A DNA stretch of 45,286 nucleotides from CALISC01 sp963545195 (GCA_963545195.1 CAUUIA010000003.1:1-45286), one strand, 5' to 3'; shown: positions 32,732 to 41,100, counted from the stretch's first letter. Translations and numbers: made by a program. Notes: a model not told the origin generated them from the sequence alone.

Positions 32732-34294
32732 ATGACTGCACTAATTATAGTGCTTGCGAGTTTAACCTCTATTATACTTGGTTCAATCCTTGGGTATATT
32801 GTCAGAAAAATAACTTATGAAAAGGGGCTAAAAAAAGCCAAATTTACTTTTGAAAAGATTATTAGCGAAGGTAAAAAAGAAGCCGATCGCTTAAAAAAAG
32901 AATACTTACAACAAGGACGTAGTAATATTGAAAGTTTAAAACAAGATGCAGAAGCCAACATTAACAGTCGTCTTAAACTAGTTGCTGAACAAGAAAATAA
33001 GTTAATCACTCGTGAGCAGTCTTTAGACAACCGCACACTTTATTTAGATAAACGTGAGCAGTCTATTGACGATAAAGATAAAAACATTCAACAAAAACAA
33101 CTTGAACTTGATGAAAAACATGCTAAAGTTGAAGAAAAAATTACTGAGGCTGAGCGTGAACTTGAGCGTGTCGCTGGTCTTTCAAAAGACCAAGCAAAAG
33201 CAGAAATCATGCAAGACCTTGAAAACAAGATGCAACATGAAATGAGTGCGTATATTCGTGAATCTGAGGAACGTGCTCAACTTGAAGCAGAACGTAAAGC
33301 CAAAGGAATTTTGGCAATCGCTATGCAAAAGTATGCATCTGATGCTACTGCTGACCACACAATTTCTGTAGTTAACTTCCAAGATGACTCAATTAAAGGA
33401 AGAATTATTGGGAAAGAAGGTAGAAACATTCGTGCTTTTGAAGCGTTGACCGGAGTTGACGTGGTAATTGACGACACTCCAAACGCTGTTGTCTTGTCTG
33501 GATTTGACCCGATTCGTAGAGAAGTTGCCAAAAGAGCGTTAACCACTTTAATCCAAGATGGACGAATTCATCCACAACGAATTGAAGAGTTAGTTGAAAA
33601 GGCTCAAAAAGAAGTTAACGATTATGTGTTTCAAGCCGGAGAAGATGCTGTTTTTCAAATGGAAATCGGTAAGATGAACTTAGATTTAATTCGCATTGTT
33701 GGTCGTATGGCTTTCCGTACAAGTTTTGGCCAAAACGTGCTTAAACACAGTATGGAAGTTGGGTTTTTAGCAGGTAAGTTAGCCGCTGAACTTGGTGAAA
33801 ACGAATATATTGCGCGCAGAGCCGGTTTACTTCACGACATCGGCAAAGCCATTGATCACGAAATGGAAGGTTCACACGTAGAAATCGGCGTTAAGCTAGC
33901 ACAGCGCTACAAGGAAGCTCCTGAAGTAATTGACGCAATTTCTTCCCACCACGGAGACCGAGAAGCAAAATCTGTAATTGCAGTTTTGGTAGCCGCAGCT
34001 GACGCAATTTCCGCATCTCGTCCAGGTGTTAGAAATGAATCTTCTGAAAACTACATTAAACGCTTAACTCAACTTGAGGAAATCGCAAACTCATTCCAAG
34101 GTGTGAAAAAAGCATACGCAATTCAAGCAGGTAGAGAAATTAGAGTAATGGTTAAACCAGATCAAGTCTTTGACAAAGAAATGGCGCTGATTGCAAGAAA
34201 CATCAAAGAACGAATTGAAAACGAAATGCAGTATCCTGGTACTGTTAAAATTACTTTAATTCGCGAAACCAGAGTTACTGATTTTGCTAAATAA
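32732..34294 (+). CDS. rny: Ribonuclease Y
   Basis: Membrane-anchored endoribonuclease that starts mRNA decay in Gram-positive bacteria. The 520 residues show an N-terminal membrane helix (about 3-25), a long coiled coil (30-195), a KH domain (DDSIKGRIIGKEGRNIRAFE) and an HD domain with HDIGKA near 368 and SSHHGD downstream. Length equals the usual 520. An in-frame TTG at 32657 lies in the -35 box and cannot be the start; TGGAGGA precedes ATG 32732. ymdB and miaB follow, as in Bacillus. Confidence 0.97.
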   Translation: MTALIIVLASLTSIILGSILGYIVRKITYEKGLKKAKFTFEKIISEGKKEADRLKKEYLQQGRSNIESLKQDAEANINSRLKLVAEQENKLITREQSLDNRTLYLDKREQSIDDKDKNIQQKQLELDEKHAKVEEKITEAERELERVAGLSKDQAKAEIMQDLENKMQHEMSAYIRESEERAQLEAERKAKGILAIAMQKYASDATADHTISVVNFQDDSIKGRIIGKEGRNIRAFEALTGVDVVIDDTPNAVVLSGFDPIRREVAKRALTTLIQDGRIHPQRIEELVEKAQKEVNDYVFQAGEDAVFQMEIGKMNLDLIRIVGRMAFRTSFGQNVLKHSMEVGFLAGKLAAELGENEYIARRAGLLHDIGKAIDHEMEGSHVEIGVKLAQRYKEAPEVIDAISSHHGDREAKSVIAVLVAAADAISASRPGVRNESSENYIKRLTQLEEIANSFQGVKKAYAIQAGREIRVMVKPDQVFDKEMALIARNIKERIENEMQYPGTVKITLIRETRVTDFAK

Positions 34295-34324
34295 GCATTA
34301 ACTTAATATTTTAATAAAACTTTT

Positions 34325-34357
34325 AAATAGGTTTGAATTATTTATTCAAACCTATTT
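34325..34357 (+). terminator. Terminator after rny
   Basis: AAATAGGTTTGAA and TTCAAACCTATTT pair perfectly around a 7-base loop, followed by TTTA and more T-rich sequence. The T tract is short and interrupted, so partial readthrough into ymdB is possible. Confidence 0.75.
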
Positions 34358-34363
34358 TTATTT

Positions 34364-34398
34364 AGGTTTAGTAAAATCAATACTAAACCTCTTATAAT
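34364..34398 (+). promoter_or_regulatory. 10-bp dyad next to a TATAAT box, upstream of ymdB
   Basis: AGGTTTAGTA (34364-34373) and TACTAAACCT (34381-34390) are perfect inverted arms with a 7-base loop. A perfect TATAAT follows at 34393-34398 and ymdB starts at 34430. The dyad occupies the -35 region, where no TTGACA is seen, suggesting an activator or repressor site, or a second hairpin in the rny 3' end. Confidence 0.5.
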
Positions 34399-34429
34399 TA
34401 ATGTATAGAAACGAGGAATAAATATATAG

Positions 34430-35191
34430 ATGAAATTACTATTTATTGGCGATGTTTTCGGCAAGGAAGGCCGCAGATTTTTGTTTTCTAAACTACCTGA
34501 AATCAAGCAAACCTATAAACCTAATTTTATTGTAGTAAATGGTGAAAATACCACACACGGACTTGGCATCTCGCCAGAGCACTATAAAGCCTACATGAAA
34601 GCAGGTATTAACTTTGTCACTCTTGGCAATCACGCTTTTGATAAGCGCGAAATTTTTCCAATTTTAAACGACCCAAACTCACAAATTATCAGGCCTTGTA
34701 ACTACGGAGATGTACCTGGAGTTGGCTATAAACTAGTTAATTTCAACAACAAAAAATTGCTTATTATTAATGTAATGGGCAGAGTTTTTATAAATATTTC
34801 TTTAGACAATCCAATTAAAGCAGTTGAAGAAATATTGGCGAAAAACGAGGCAGATTATGTTTTTATTGATTTCCACGGCGAAGCGACTTCTGAGAAACTA
34901 GCGTTTGCTTTGCATTTTGATGGACGAGTTTCTGGAATTTGCGGTACCCACACGCATGTCCCAACGGCCGATGAAAGAGTTCTTCCCAAAGGCACACTTT
35001 ACCAAACTGACACTGGAATGTGTGGGGTAGTGGACTCTTGTATTGGAGTTGAAGCCACTACGGTGATTGAAAGAAACCTAAATGGGTTTTCAGAAAAAGC
35101 CAAAACTGCTGAAGGCAGATGCTATTTAAACGCAACCTTAATGGATTTTTCTAAAAAAGAAATTAAGCGTATTCAAATCTACGAACAGTAA
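34430..35191 (+). CDS. ymdB: YmdB-family metallophosphodiesterase
   Basis: Dinuclear-metal phosphodiesterase; the Bacillus homologue affects RNase Y-dependent mRNA levels and acts on 2',3'-cyclic nucleotides in vitro. The 253 residues begin LLFIGDVFGKEGRR, then VVNGENTTHGLGIS, TLGNHAFDKREI, DFHGEATSEK and GTHTHVPTADERVLPKGTLYQTDTGM-type metal ligands (two blocks around 190-215). All metal-binding Asp, Asn and His positions appear present. GAGGA lies about 13 bases upstream. The neighbour relation with rny is conserved from Bacillus. Confidence 0.93.
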   Translation: MKLLFIGDVFGKEGRRFLFSKLPEIKQTYKPNFIVVNGENTTHGLGISPEHYKAYMKAGINFVTLGNHAFDKREIFPILNDPNSQIIRPCNYGDVPGVGYKLVNFNNKKLLIINVMGRVFINISLDNPIKAVEEILAKNEADYVFIDFHGEATSEKLAFALHFDGRVSGICGTHTHVPTADERVLPKGTLYQTDTGMCGVVDSCIGVEATTVIERNLNGFSEKAKTAEGRCYLNATLMDFSKKEIKRIQIYEQ

Positions 35192-35204
35192 ATATTTTTT
35201 GAAA

Positions 35205-36653
35205 ATGGCTAAACTAACCGAAGAGGAATTACTTAAATATTTTAGACCTGACTTAAATCAAGCGAGGCGCCGTACTTTTGAAAAAACAGAAAGTACAGTT
35301 TTTTTACTTGATCCTGACTTAAAGACATTTGGTCATTTAAAGAAATTCATGGTCTCAACCCACGGTTGTCAGTCAAATGAAGTTGACTCAGAAGTGATTT
35401 CTGGAATCCTTGAACACATGGGTTTTACTAAAGCCCAAGATCTAGATGAAACCGATGTTTATATTATTAACACTTGTGCAATTAGAGAAACCGCTGAGAC
35501 CAAGGCCTGGTCTGAACTTGGCCGGATTATTAAGTTTAAACACCACAACCCAGATTTAATTATCGGAATGTGCGGATGTATGACCCAAGAACCTAAAACT
35601 ATTGAGCGAATTTTAAAAAAAGTGCCAGAACTAGACATAGTTTTTGGAACTCACAACATTTATAGGTTGCCTGAATACATTAAAACTGCTGTGCTTTCTA
35701 AAGAAAGGGTAGTAGAAGTTTACTCAATTCAGGGAGAAATCGTTGAAAACCTACCGCAAACCCATAAGTTTGCGCACAAAGCATTTGTCAACATAATGTA
35801 TGGATGCGATGAGTTTTGCACGTTTTGTATAGTCCCCTATACTCGCGGCAAAGAACGCAGCCGTGAACCCATTGAAATAATTTCGGAAGTCCAGACGCTT
35901 GCAGATCGTGGGTACAAGGAAGTTACCTTACTTGGCCAAAACGTCAACTCCTATGGTCGTGATTTTAAAGACCGCGAATATACTTTTGGCCATCTACTTT
36001 TTGATTTGGCTAAAACCAAAATCCCTCGTATTCGCTTCATGACTTCCTATCCTCGCGACATTGACGAGATTTGTATAAAGGCAATCACTGAACTGCCTCA
36101 AGTCATGCCTTATTTGCATCTTCCAGTGCAATCTGGTTCAAACACAGTTTTAAGACGAATGAACAGGCACTACACAAAAGAACTATATCTTGAAAAAATC
36201 AATGCAATCAAGGCGCTTAGACCAGAAGTCACGGTAACTACTGACATCATAGTTGCGTTTCCAGGAGAAACAGAAAGTGATTTTCAAGATACCCTTGATT
36301 TAGTTAAAGCAGTTGAATACGACGGAGCCTTTACTTTTATTTTTTCGCCTCGTGAAGGAACTCCTGCCTCTAAATTCAAAGATGATACTCCACTAGAGGT
36401 TAAGAAAGAAAGACTAGCAAGGCTAAATAAACTAACTTCATATTATGCAAAACAATCTAGTTTAAGATATGTTGGAAAAGTTTTAGAGGTATTAGTAGAC
36501 GGCTACTCACGCTCAAATGGAGAGATACTTTCGGGTTATAGCGCGGAAAACAAGTTAGTCAACTTTGTCGGCAGTAGCGAAAAAATTGGCAAAATTGTTA
36601 GAGTCAAAATCACTAAAGCCAACTCTTATCACTTGTTTGGCGAAGAAGTATAA
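35205..36653 (+). CDS. miaB: tRNA-2-methylthio-N6-dimethylallyladenosine synthase
   Basis: Radical SAM methylthiotransferase that adds 2-methylthio to i6A37 of UNN-decoding tRNAs. Cys55, Cys91 and Cys125 (STHGCQSNE, INTCAIRE, GCMTQEP) bind the auxiliary cluster; Cys201, Cys205 and Cys208 in GCDEFCTFC bind the radical SAM cluster; a C-terminal TRAM domain ends the protein. 482 residues from ATG 35205; TTG 35199 is also in frame. It follows ymdB by 13 bases. Its substrate-making partner miaA lies 2.3 kb downstream. Confidence 0.96.
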   Translation: MAKLTEEELLKYFRPDLNQARRRTFEKTESTVFLLDPDLKTFGHLKKFMVSTHGCQSNEVDSEVISGILEHMGFTKAQDLDETDVYIINTCAIRETAETKAWSELGRIIKFKHHNPDLIIGMCGCMTQEPKTIERILKKVPELDIVFGTHNIYRLPEYIKTAVLSKERVVEVYSIQGEIVENLPQTHKFAHKAFVNIMYGCDEFCTFCIVPYTRGKERSREPIEIISEVQTLADRGYKEVTLLGQNVNSYGRDFKDREYTFGHLLFDLAKTKIPRIRFMTSYPRDIDEICIKAITELPQVMPYLHLPVQSGSNTVLRRMNRHYTKELYLEKINAIKALRPEVTVTTDIIVAFPGETESDFQDTLDLVKAVEYDGAFTFIFSPREGTPASKFKDDTPLEVKKERLARLNKLTSYYAKQSSLRYVGKVLEVLVDGYSRSNGEILSGYSAENKLVNFVGSSEKIGKIVRVKITKANSYHLFGEEV

Positions 36654-36729
36654 AGGCATATAAGTCTCGTCAATAATTTGCTCTATTAAGCGTTTTCCCA
36701 GTGTTTTTTAAAAAAAAGACTGTTTTTGT

Positions 36730-36757
36730 TTGTATTTATTTGATAATTAAATATAAT
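36730..36757 (+). promoter_or_regulatory. Likely promoter of the tail-anchored protein gene
   Basis: TATAAT (36752-36757) is preceded by TTGTAT (36730-36735) at 16-bp spacing. GAGAGG lies 5 bases before ATG 36790. The 136-base spacer shows no convincing terminator for miaB. Confidence 0.5.
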
Positions 36758-36789
36758 ATAAGTGTTAGCGAATTGCGCGAGAGGTTAAT

Positions 36790-38838
36790 ATGGCCCAATT
36801 TAGATTATCAGACAATATTACTTTAAAAAACAAAGAGTATCCAGTTAGCGAACTTACTCAAAGTTTAGCGAAACTAGAACCTAAAAAAATCCTTGAATTT
36901 TTCTTTAGTCAAAATATTACCGGAATTGCCAGAGTAAGACGAATCCGTCTACTTAAAGATGTGCTTTTTCCGTATGTTGTTAAAACTAGACAAAAACTGC
37001 AGTCTTTGGCATCTGAGTTAAACTACCGTCTGTCTTGGTTTAGAATTTACTCAGAATATGAACTTGAAAACTTACTGATTTACTTTAATTCAAAAGCATT
37101 AAATCGTCAGTATTTAGATGAACTTTGGTGCTTGTTTTTAAATGTAATGAAGGAAAATAATGTCGCTGACGCCGACATTTTAAAACTAATTAAACAAGCA
37201 GAAAAGTCAACTTATGAACCTGTCAAGGCAATTCATGAATTCAACAAAGGTATCTGGCCACTTTTCAAAGACCCAGAAAACGTGCTAGACGGTTTAACTC
37301 CAGAAGAATTCAGACCAGTGCTTTTCAACTCTTCAACTGTTAAAGAAATTCGCGAACTGGGAAAAAAATACGACGTTAACGTTCCATTTAGATTAAGAAA
37401 AAAACAATTTATTGAAAACATCGTTGAAGAACTTAAGAAAAGAAATGAGTTTGACTTAGATGTTGAAAAAGAAATTGAGGCCAAAAACGTAATTCAACTT
37501 GAACGTTTTTGTATTGACCGCAAAATCCCGATTTCTTCTGAACTAAAAAAAGAAGAAATTATTGAATACATTCTTTCACACGCTGCTCAAACTAAAGGTT
37601 CATACTTTGTACCAGAAGATCACTTAGGATATGAACTTACACTAGACGAAGTTACTAAAAACCAAGAAGTGGACACTGACGCTCCTGAACTTACTACTAG
37701 GCAATTCGATTCTTCTGAAATTCAGTTTAAAGAGTATGTTCCGGTTAACTTTGATGAAGTTGACATAAATAACTCAGACTTAACTATTTCTAACTTTGAT
37801 GAAGAAGAACCTGAAACCGAAGTTCTAGAGACAGTTTCTGAAGTTGCAGAAGAACCAACTACTACTCAAGTCATTGAAGAAGAAGTAAAAGAAGAACCAG
37901 TTTTTGAAATTACCGAAGAACAGGTTAGCGCAGAACCACAAACCGAAGTCATCGAGACTGTTTCAGAAGTTGCAGAAGAACCTTCTACTGCTGAAGTTAT
38001 TGAAGAAGTTATCACCGTTGAACCTACTGTAACAGAAGTTAAAGAAAATGCAGAGGAAACTGCTGCAAGCAAACAAAAAGAAACTGCAAAAGAAACTACA
38101 GAGCCTTTAAGCGATAAAGTTGTTTCAACAACTGAAGAAATTACTAAAGCAGTTAAACCTACTGTAATTGAAGAAGATTCAAACCTAACTGAATTTGCAG
38201 AGCCTACTACTGAACCTACAATGCCAGAAGAAGTTGTTCTAAAAGAGGGCGAAGAAAATTCTAGCGATTTAGTTGAAGGAGAAATTCAAGATATGACAAC
38301 TAGCGGTTCTGAAAAAGTTATTACTGATGTAAATAATGTTTCTGAGTCTTTTAATTCAGATAAAAACGTTTCTGAGACTCACACTAAAACTGAAAACGAA
38401 ATTCACAATATCACTAGAAACATCACAACTAACTATATTACTAACACTAAAAACAACACAGACGGAAAAGTCTACACAGAATACTCAGAAAGCACTGTTG
38501 CTGGCATGGGATGCTGCTGCCAATGCTGTAAGACTAAATACTCAGACCATGAATTTCACAACATGGTAATCAACGGTGGCTACTTTGATTCAAACCAAAA
38601 GGCTAAAGAAGCCGATGAAAAAGAAGCGTATAAAGTATTTTCACTTAAAGAAAGAGAAGCAAAAAAACCACGTGCTATTGAAAACCAGGCTGTACTGCCA
38701 GCTGGTTACTACGTGCAACCACAACAAGTTGAAGACAGAGGTTGGTTTAATCGTCTACTTGCATTCCTTGTGTTCCTTGGTCTGTTAATTGCTACAGTTT
38801 CGTTTATCTTACTTTACTTCGACGTTTTAAAACTCTAG
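36790..38838 (+). CDS. Unrecognised tail-anchored protein with SAP-like motifs and acidic repeats
   Basis: 682 residues, no family I can name. Residues 1-270 are globular and helical; 183-217 (TVKEIRELGKKYDVNVPFRL, then KKQFIENIVEELKK) and 232-265 (VIQLERFCIDRKIPISSELK, then KEEIIEYIL) look like SAP/Rho-N/LEM-type helix-extended-helix motifs that often bind nucleic acid. Residues about 340-540 are acidic, Thr/Glu/Val-rich and probably disordered, with a 40-residue repeat built on ETVSEVAEEP. A Cys cluster CCCQCC is at 575-580. One membrane helix (about 655-678) ends the protein, so the bulk should face the cytoplasm. It lies between miaB and miaA with its own promoter and terminator. The nucleic-acid role is inference. 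Confidence 0.75.
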   Translation: MAQFRLSDNITLKNKEYPVSELTQSLAKLEPKKILEFFFSQNITGIARVRRIRLLKDVLFPYVVKTRQKLQSLASELNYRLSWFRIYSEYELENLLIYFNSKALNRQYLDELWCLFLNVMKENNVADADILKLIKQAEKSTYEPVKAIHEFNKGIWPLFKDPENVLDGLTPEEFRPVLFNSSTVKEIRELGKKYDVNVPFRLRKKQFIENIVEELKKRNEFDLDVEKEIEAKNVIQLERFCIDRKIPISSELKKEEIIEYILSHAAQTKGSYFVPEDHLGYELTLDEVTKNQEVDTDAPELTTRQFDSSEIQFKEYVPVNFDEVDINNSDLTISNFDEEEPETEVLETVSEVAEEPTTTQVIEEEVKEEPVFEITEEQVSAEPQTEVIETVSEVAEEPSTAEVIEEVITVEPTVTEVKENAEETAASKQKETAKETTEPLSDKVVSTTEEITKAVKPTVIEEDSNLTEFAEPTTEPTMPEEVVLKEGEENSSDLVEGEIQDMTTSGSEKVITDVNNVSESFNSDKNVSETHTKTENEIHNITRNITTNYITNTKNNTDGKVYTEYSESTVAGMGCCCQCCKTKYSDHEFHNMVINGGYFDSNQKAKEADEKEAYKVFSLKEREAKKPRAIENQAVLPAGYYVQPQQVEDRGWFNRLLAFLVFLGLLIATVSFILLYFDVLKL

Positions 38839-38865
38839 TTAAACAAACTCAATTTTAAAGTTTTT

Positions 38866-38896
38866 AAGAACTGCTTTTTTAAAAAAAGCAGTTCTT
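38866..38896 (+). terminator. Terminator after the tail-anchored protein gene
   Basis: AAGAACTGCTTTTTT (38866-38880) and AAAAAAAGCAGTTCTT (38881-38896) form a strong stem followed by TTTTT. It separates this gene from miaA by about 25 bases. Confidence 0.9.
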
Positions 38897-38920
38897 TTTT
38901 TAAAACTAAATAAGAAAGGC

Positions 38921-39784
38921 ATGTATTTTTTGAAAAAAGTTATTGTTATACAAGGCATAACTGCAAGTGGGAAAACCGACCTTGCGGTTGCTTTGGCTAA
39001 AAAATTTAATTTAAAAGTCATCAACGCCGACTCAACTCAAGTATACAAAGGCTTTGATATTGGCACGGCCAAAATTACAGATTCTGAGATGCAGGGAGTT
39101 GAACATTTTTTGCTTTCTTTTAAAGACTACCAACCAAACTCTAAATACTCAGTATTTGAGTTCCAGCAGGCAGTTAGAGCATTAATTGAAAAATCAAACA
39201 AACCTTTAATTATAGTTGGAGGCTCTGGCTACTATTTAAAGTCAGCTCTTTACTCACTTAACTTCCCAAGTTCAAAAGACTTAAAAAATTCAGATATTTC
39301 TATATCTGAAAAAATTGCCTATCTTAAAGCAAAAGGTATTTTAATTGATTTTAAAAATTTACGCAAAGTAGAAAACTACTTTCAAACTAATTCTTTAGAT
39401 TTTGCTAATTTCAAACAAAGTACACCAATCTACGATATGCTCGTTATTGAAACTGAACTGCCCAGAGAAAAACAACCAGAAGTTTTTAAAGCAAGAATTG
39501 AAACTCAGTTTCAACGTGGCTTTTTGGATGAAGTTAGAAAACTAAAATCAAAAGGCTTAAAAGAATGCGATATTCTTGGATACCGCGAAGTTTTGATGTA
39601 TTTAGATGGTTTGGCCTCACTTACAGAAACTAAGCAAAACATTTTAAAACACACTTTAGACCTTGCTAAAAAACAAAAAACCTGGTTTAAAAATCAAACA
39701 CAACCAGATTTGCTTTTAGATTGTTTTGATGAGCATAAATTAACTAAAGCCGAAAAAGCAGTTTGTGAGTTTTTAGCAAAATGA
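38921..39784 (+). CDS. miaA: tRNA dimethylallyltransferase
   Basis: Transfers dimethylallyl from DMAPP to A37 of UNN-decoding tRNAs, giving the i6A used by MiaB. P-loop GITASGKT (12-19), INADSTQVYKGFDIGTAK and VGGSGYYLKSALY are diagnostic; 287 residues is slightly short. ATG 38921 is only one base from the AAGAAAGG ribosome binding site, while an in-frame TTG at 38930 sits 10 bases away and gives the usual start MKKVIVIQG, so TTG may be the real start. It overlaps aroK by ATGA. Confidence 0.93.
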   Translation: MYFLKKVIVIQGITASGKTDLAVALAKKFNLKVINADSTQVYKGFDIGTAKITDSEMQGVEHFLLSFKDYQPNSKYSVFEFQQAVRALIEKSNKPLIIVGGSGYYLKSALYSLNFPSSKDLKNSDISISEKIAYLKAKGILIDFKNLRKVENYFQTNSLDFANFKQSTPIYDMLVIETELPREKQPEVFKARIETQFQRGFLDEVRKLKSKGLKECDILGYREVLMYLDGLASLTETKQNILKHTLDLAKKQKTWFKNQTQPDLLLDCFDEHKLTKAEKAVCEFLAK

Positions 39785-40281
39785 CAAAAATCATATTTGG
39801 ACCGACTTTAGTCGGCAAAACTACACTCTATAACCTACTTACTAATTTAAATCAATTTAAAGTTTTTGACCTTGATTTAGAAATTGAAAAGCAAATAAAA
39901 ATGACTTGTCGTAAATATATATTAGGCAAAGGCGAGGTTAATTTTAGAGCACTTGAATTAAAAGTTTTAAGTGAATTACTGGAACAGAAACCAGACTTTA
40001 TTTTTTTAGGAGGTGGTTTTATTTCAAATAAAACAAACCGTAACTTTCTTTTAAAACTGACTGTTGGTAATTTTTTACTTATTTATCTAAAGATAAGTTA
40101 TAGTGAGTTTTTGGCTCGTCAAAAAATAAAAGTAAACCAAACCATCCGTCCTTTACTCAACTCAGATAAATCTTTTTTCTTAAAAAGAACTCTAGTTGGA
40201 AAGAAAATAAAATGTGAAACTATTGACACTAAAAACCTAGTGCCTCCGGAAGTTTTGAAAAAAATTTTAAATATTAAATAA
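39781..40281 (+). CDS. aroK: Shikimate kinase
   Basis: Phosphorylates shikimate at O3, the step between AroE and AroA. The 166 residues have Walker A GPTLVGKT (7-14), FDLDLEIEKQ with the shikimate-binding Asp, GEVNFRALE with the Arg-binding FR-x-x-E, the triple-Gly FLGGGFI, and a lid-like RPLL. The sequence is diverged (the usual lid R-x-R-P is weak). It overlaps miaA and is 22 bases before aroQ, so this second cluster supplies the two shikimate activities missing from the first. Confidence 0.88.
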   Translation: MTKIIFGPTLVGKTTLYNLLTNLNQFKVFDLDLEIEKQIKMTCRKYILGKGEVNFRALELKVLSELLEQKPDFIFLGGGFISNKTNRNFLLKLTVGNFLLIYLKISYSEFLARQKIKVNQTIRPLLNSDKSFFLKRTLVGKKIKCETIDTKNLVPPEVLKKILNIK

Positions 40282-40303
40282 TGCTAATCAAAGGAGTTTA
40301 AAG

Positions 40304-40729
40304 ATGAAAAAAGTATTAGTGCTAAACGGCCCAAATCTTGATATGCTTGGTCTGAGAGACTCAGCAAATTATGGTCAATTTACTTTAAGAGAGTTAAATA
40401 GAGAAATTAAAATCAAATATAAAAAACATTTAAAATTGTATTTTTTTCAATCTAACTCAGAGAGCAAAATTATAGATATGCTTCATCGTGCCCTTGCTTG
40501 TTTTGACTATGTAGTTTTCAATCCAGCAGCGTTTACACACTACTCAATTGCTATCAGAGACGCTGCTGAAATTATTAAATCTAAACTTGTTACAGTTCAT
40601 TTATCTGACATCAATCGTCGGGAAGATTTTCGCAAAACTGATTTATTTAAAGACCTTGCACTTGCTCAATTTCAAGGCAAAAAACAACAATCTTACTTTG
40701 ATGCTTTGGACTATATTTTGGAAAAATAG
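40304..40729 (+). CDS. aroQ: 3-dehydroquinate dehydratase, type II
   Basis: Dehydrates 3-dehydroquinate to 3-dehydroshikimate. The opening VLNGPNLDMLGLRD, catalytic Tyr23 in NYGQ, FQSNSESKIIDMLH, NPAAFTHYSIAIRDAA and VHLSDINRREDFRK are the family signature. HLSD replaces the usual HLSN and NPAA the usual NPGA, minor changes. 141 residues is normal. AAAGGAG precedes the ATG. Type II dodecameric enzymes are unrelated to the AroD type. Confidence 0.95.
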   Translation: MKKVLVLNGPNLDMLGLRDSANYGQFTLRELNREIKIKYKKHLKLYFFQSNSESKIIDMLHRALACFDYVVFNPAAFTHYSIAIRDAAEIIKSKLVTVHLSDINRREDFRKTDLFKDLALAQFQGKKQQSYFDALDYILEK

Positions 40730-40821
40730 TTATACTCATTGAACAAAAACTTCTTATTTTAGTTCAAAATAACTAATCATTTAGGTTTTGTAATTTCTAA
40801 GTTTTAAAAATAATTCGCTCA

Positions 40822-40857
40822 AAAAAAGGCTAAAACATATCGCGTTTAGCCTTTTTT
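40822..40857 (+). terminator. Terminator after miaA-aroK-aroQ
   Basis: AAAAAAGGCTAAA (40822-40834) and TTTAGCCTTTTTT (40845-40857) pair perfectly around a 10-base loop, with a T-rich tail. It lies about 90 bases after aroQ. Confidence 0.9.
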
Positions 40858-40870
40858 ATTTTGTCCTAAG

Positions 40871-40892
40871 TAAGCAATATTAGAATTGCTTA
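40871..40892. repeat. 8-bp inverted repeat in the aroQ-surface protein spacer
   Basis: TAAGCAAT and ATTGCTTA flank ATTAGA. No T run follows on the plus strand. It could be a small operator or a hairpin; little more can be said. The spacer 40730-41206 holds no gene that I can support. Confidence 0.4.
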
Positions 40893-40916
40893 AAAAATCA
40901 TAAAATCTAATTTATT

Positions 40917-41084
40917 GGCTTAACAAGAGCATTAAAATAAAAAAATCAAAAATTTTCGCTTTTTTATTTTTATTAAAAAAAACGCTAATATTGTATATCA
41001 TTTATTATTATTTATATAGAATAAACTATAAAAATATATCACTAAAACTAACAATCATATACGACTAAATGCACTTGTTAAGCC
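40917..41084. repeat. 168-bp AT-rich element bounded by 17-bp inverted repeats
   Basis: GGCTTAACAAGAGCATT (40917-40933) and AATGCACTTGTTAAGCC (41068-41084) are inverted copies with one mismatch. Inside, AAAATAAAAAA (40934-40944) pairs with TTTTTTATTTT (40960-40970). The right arm is followed by G and fifteen Ts. As RNA this would be a long closed stem with a U tail, like a structured small RNA with its own terminator. As DNA it resembles a MITE remnant, but no clear target duplication flanks it. Confidence 0.5.
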
Positions 41085-41085
41085 G

Positions 41086-41100
41086 TTTTTTTTTTTTTTT
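41086..41100. repeat. T15 homopolymer tract upstream of the surface protein promoter
   Basis: Fifteen consecutive Ts, the longest homopolymer noticed in the window, end about 38 bases before the TATAAT box of the giant surface protein gene, around -64 to -50 from the likely start of transcription. Tracts like this change length by slippage. It also follows the right arm of the 168-bp inverted repeat. Confidence 0.7.

Noticed and set aside
40934..41060. Replication terminus or dif site in the AT-rich spacer
   Set aside because: No 28-bp dif-like sequence with XerC/XerD arms could be recognised; high A+T alone is not evidence.
40917..41084. Complete insertion sequence between the inverted repeats
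   Set aside because: Only 168 bases long, no transposase frame and no target-site duplication at the ends.
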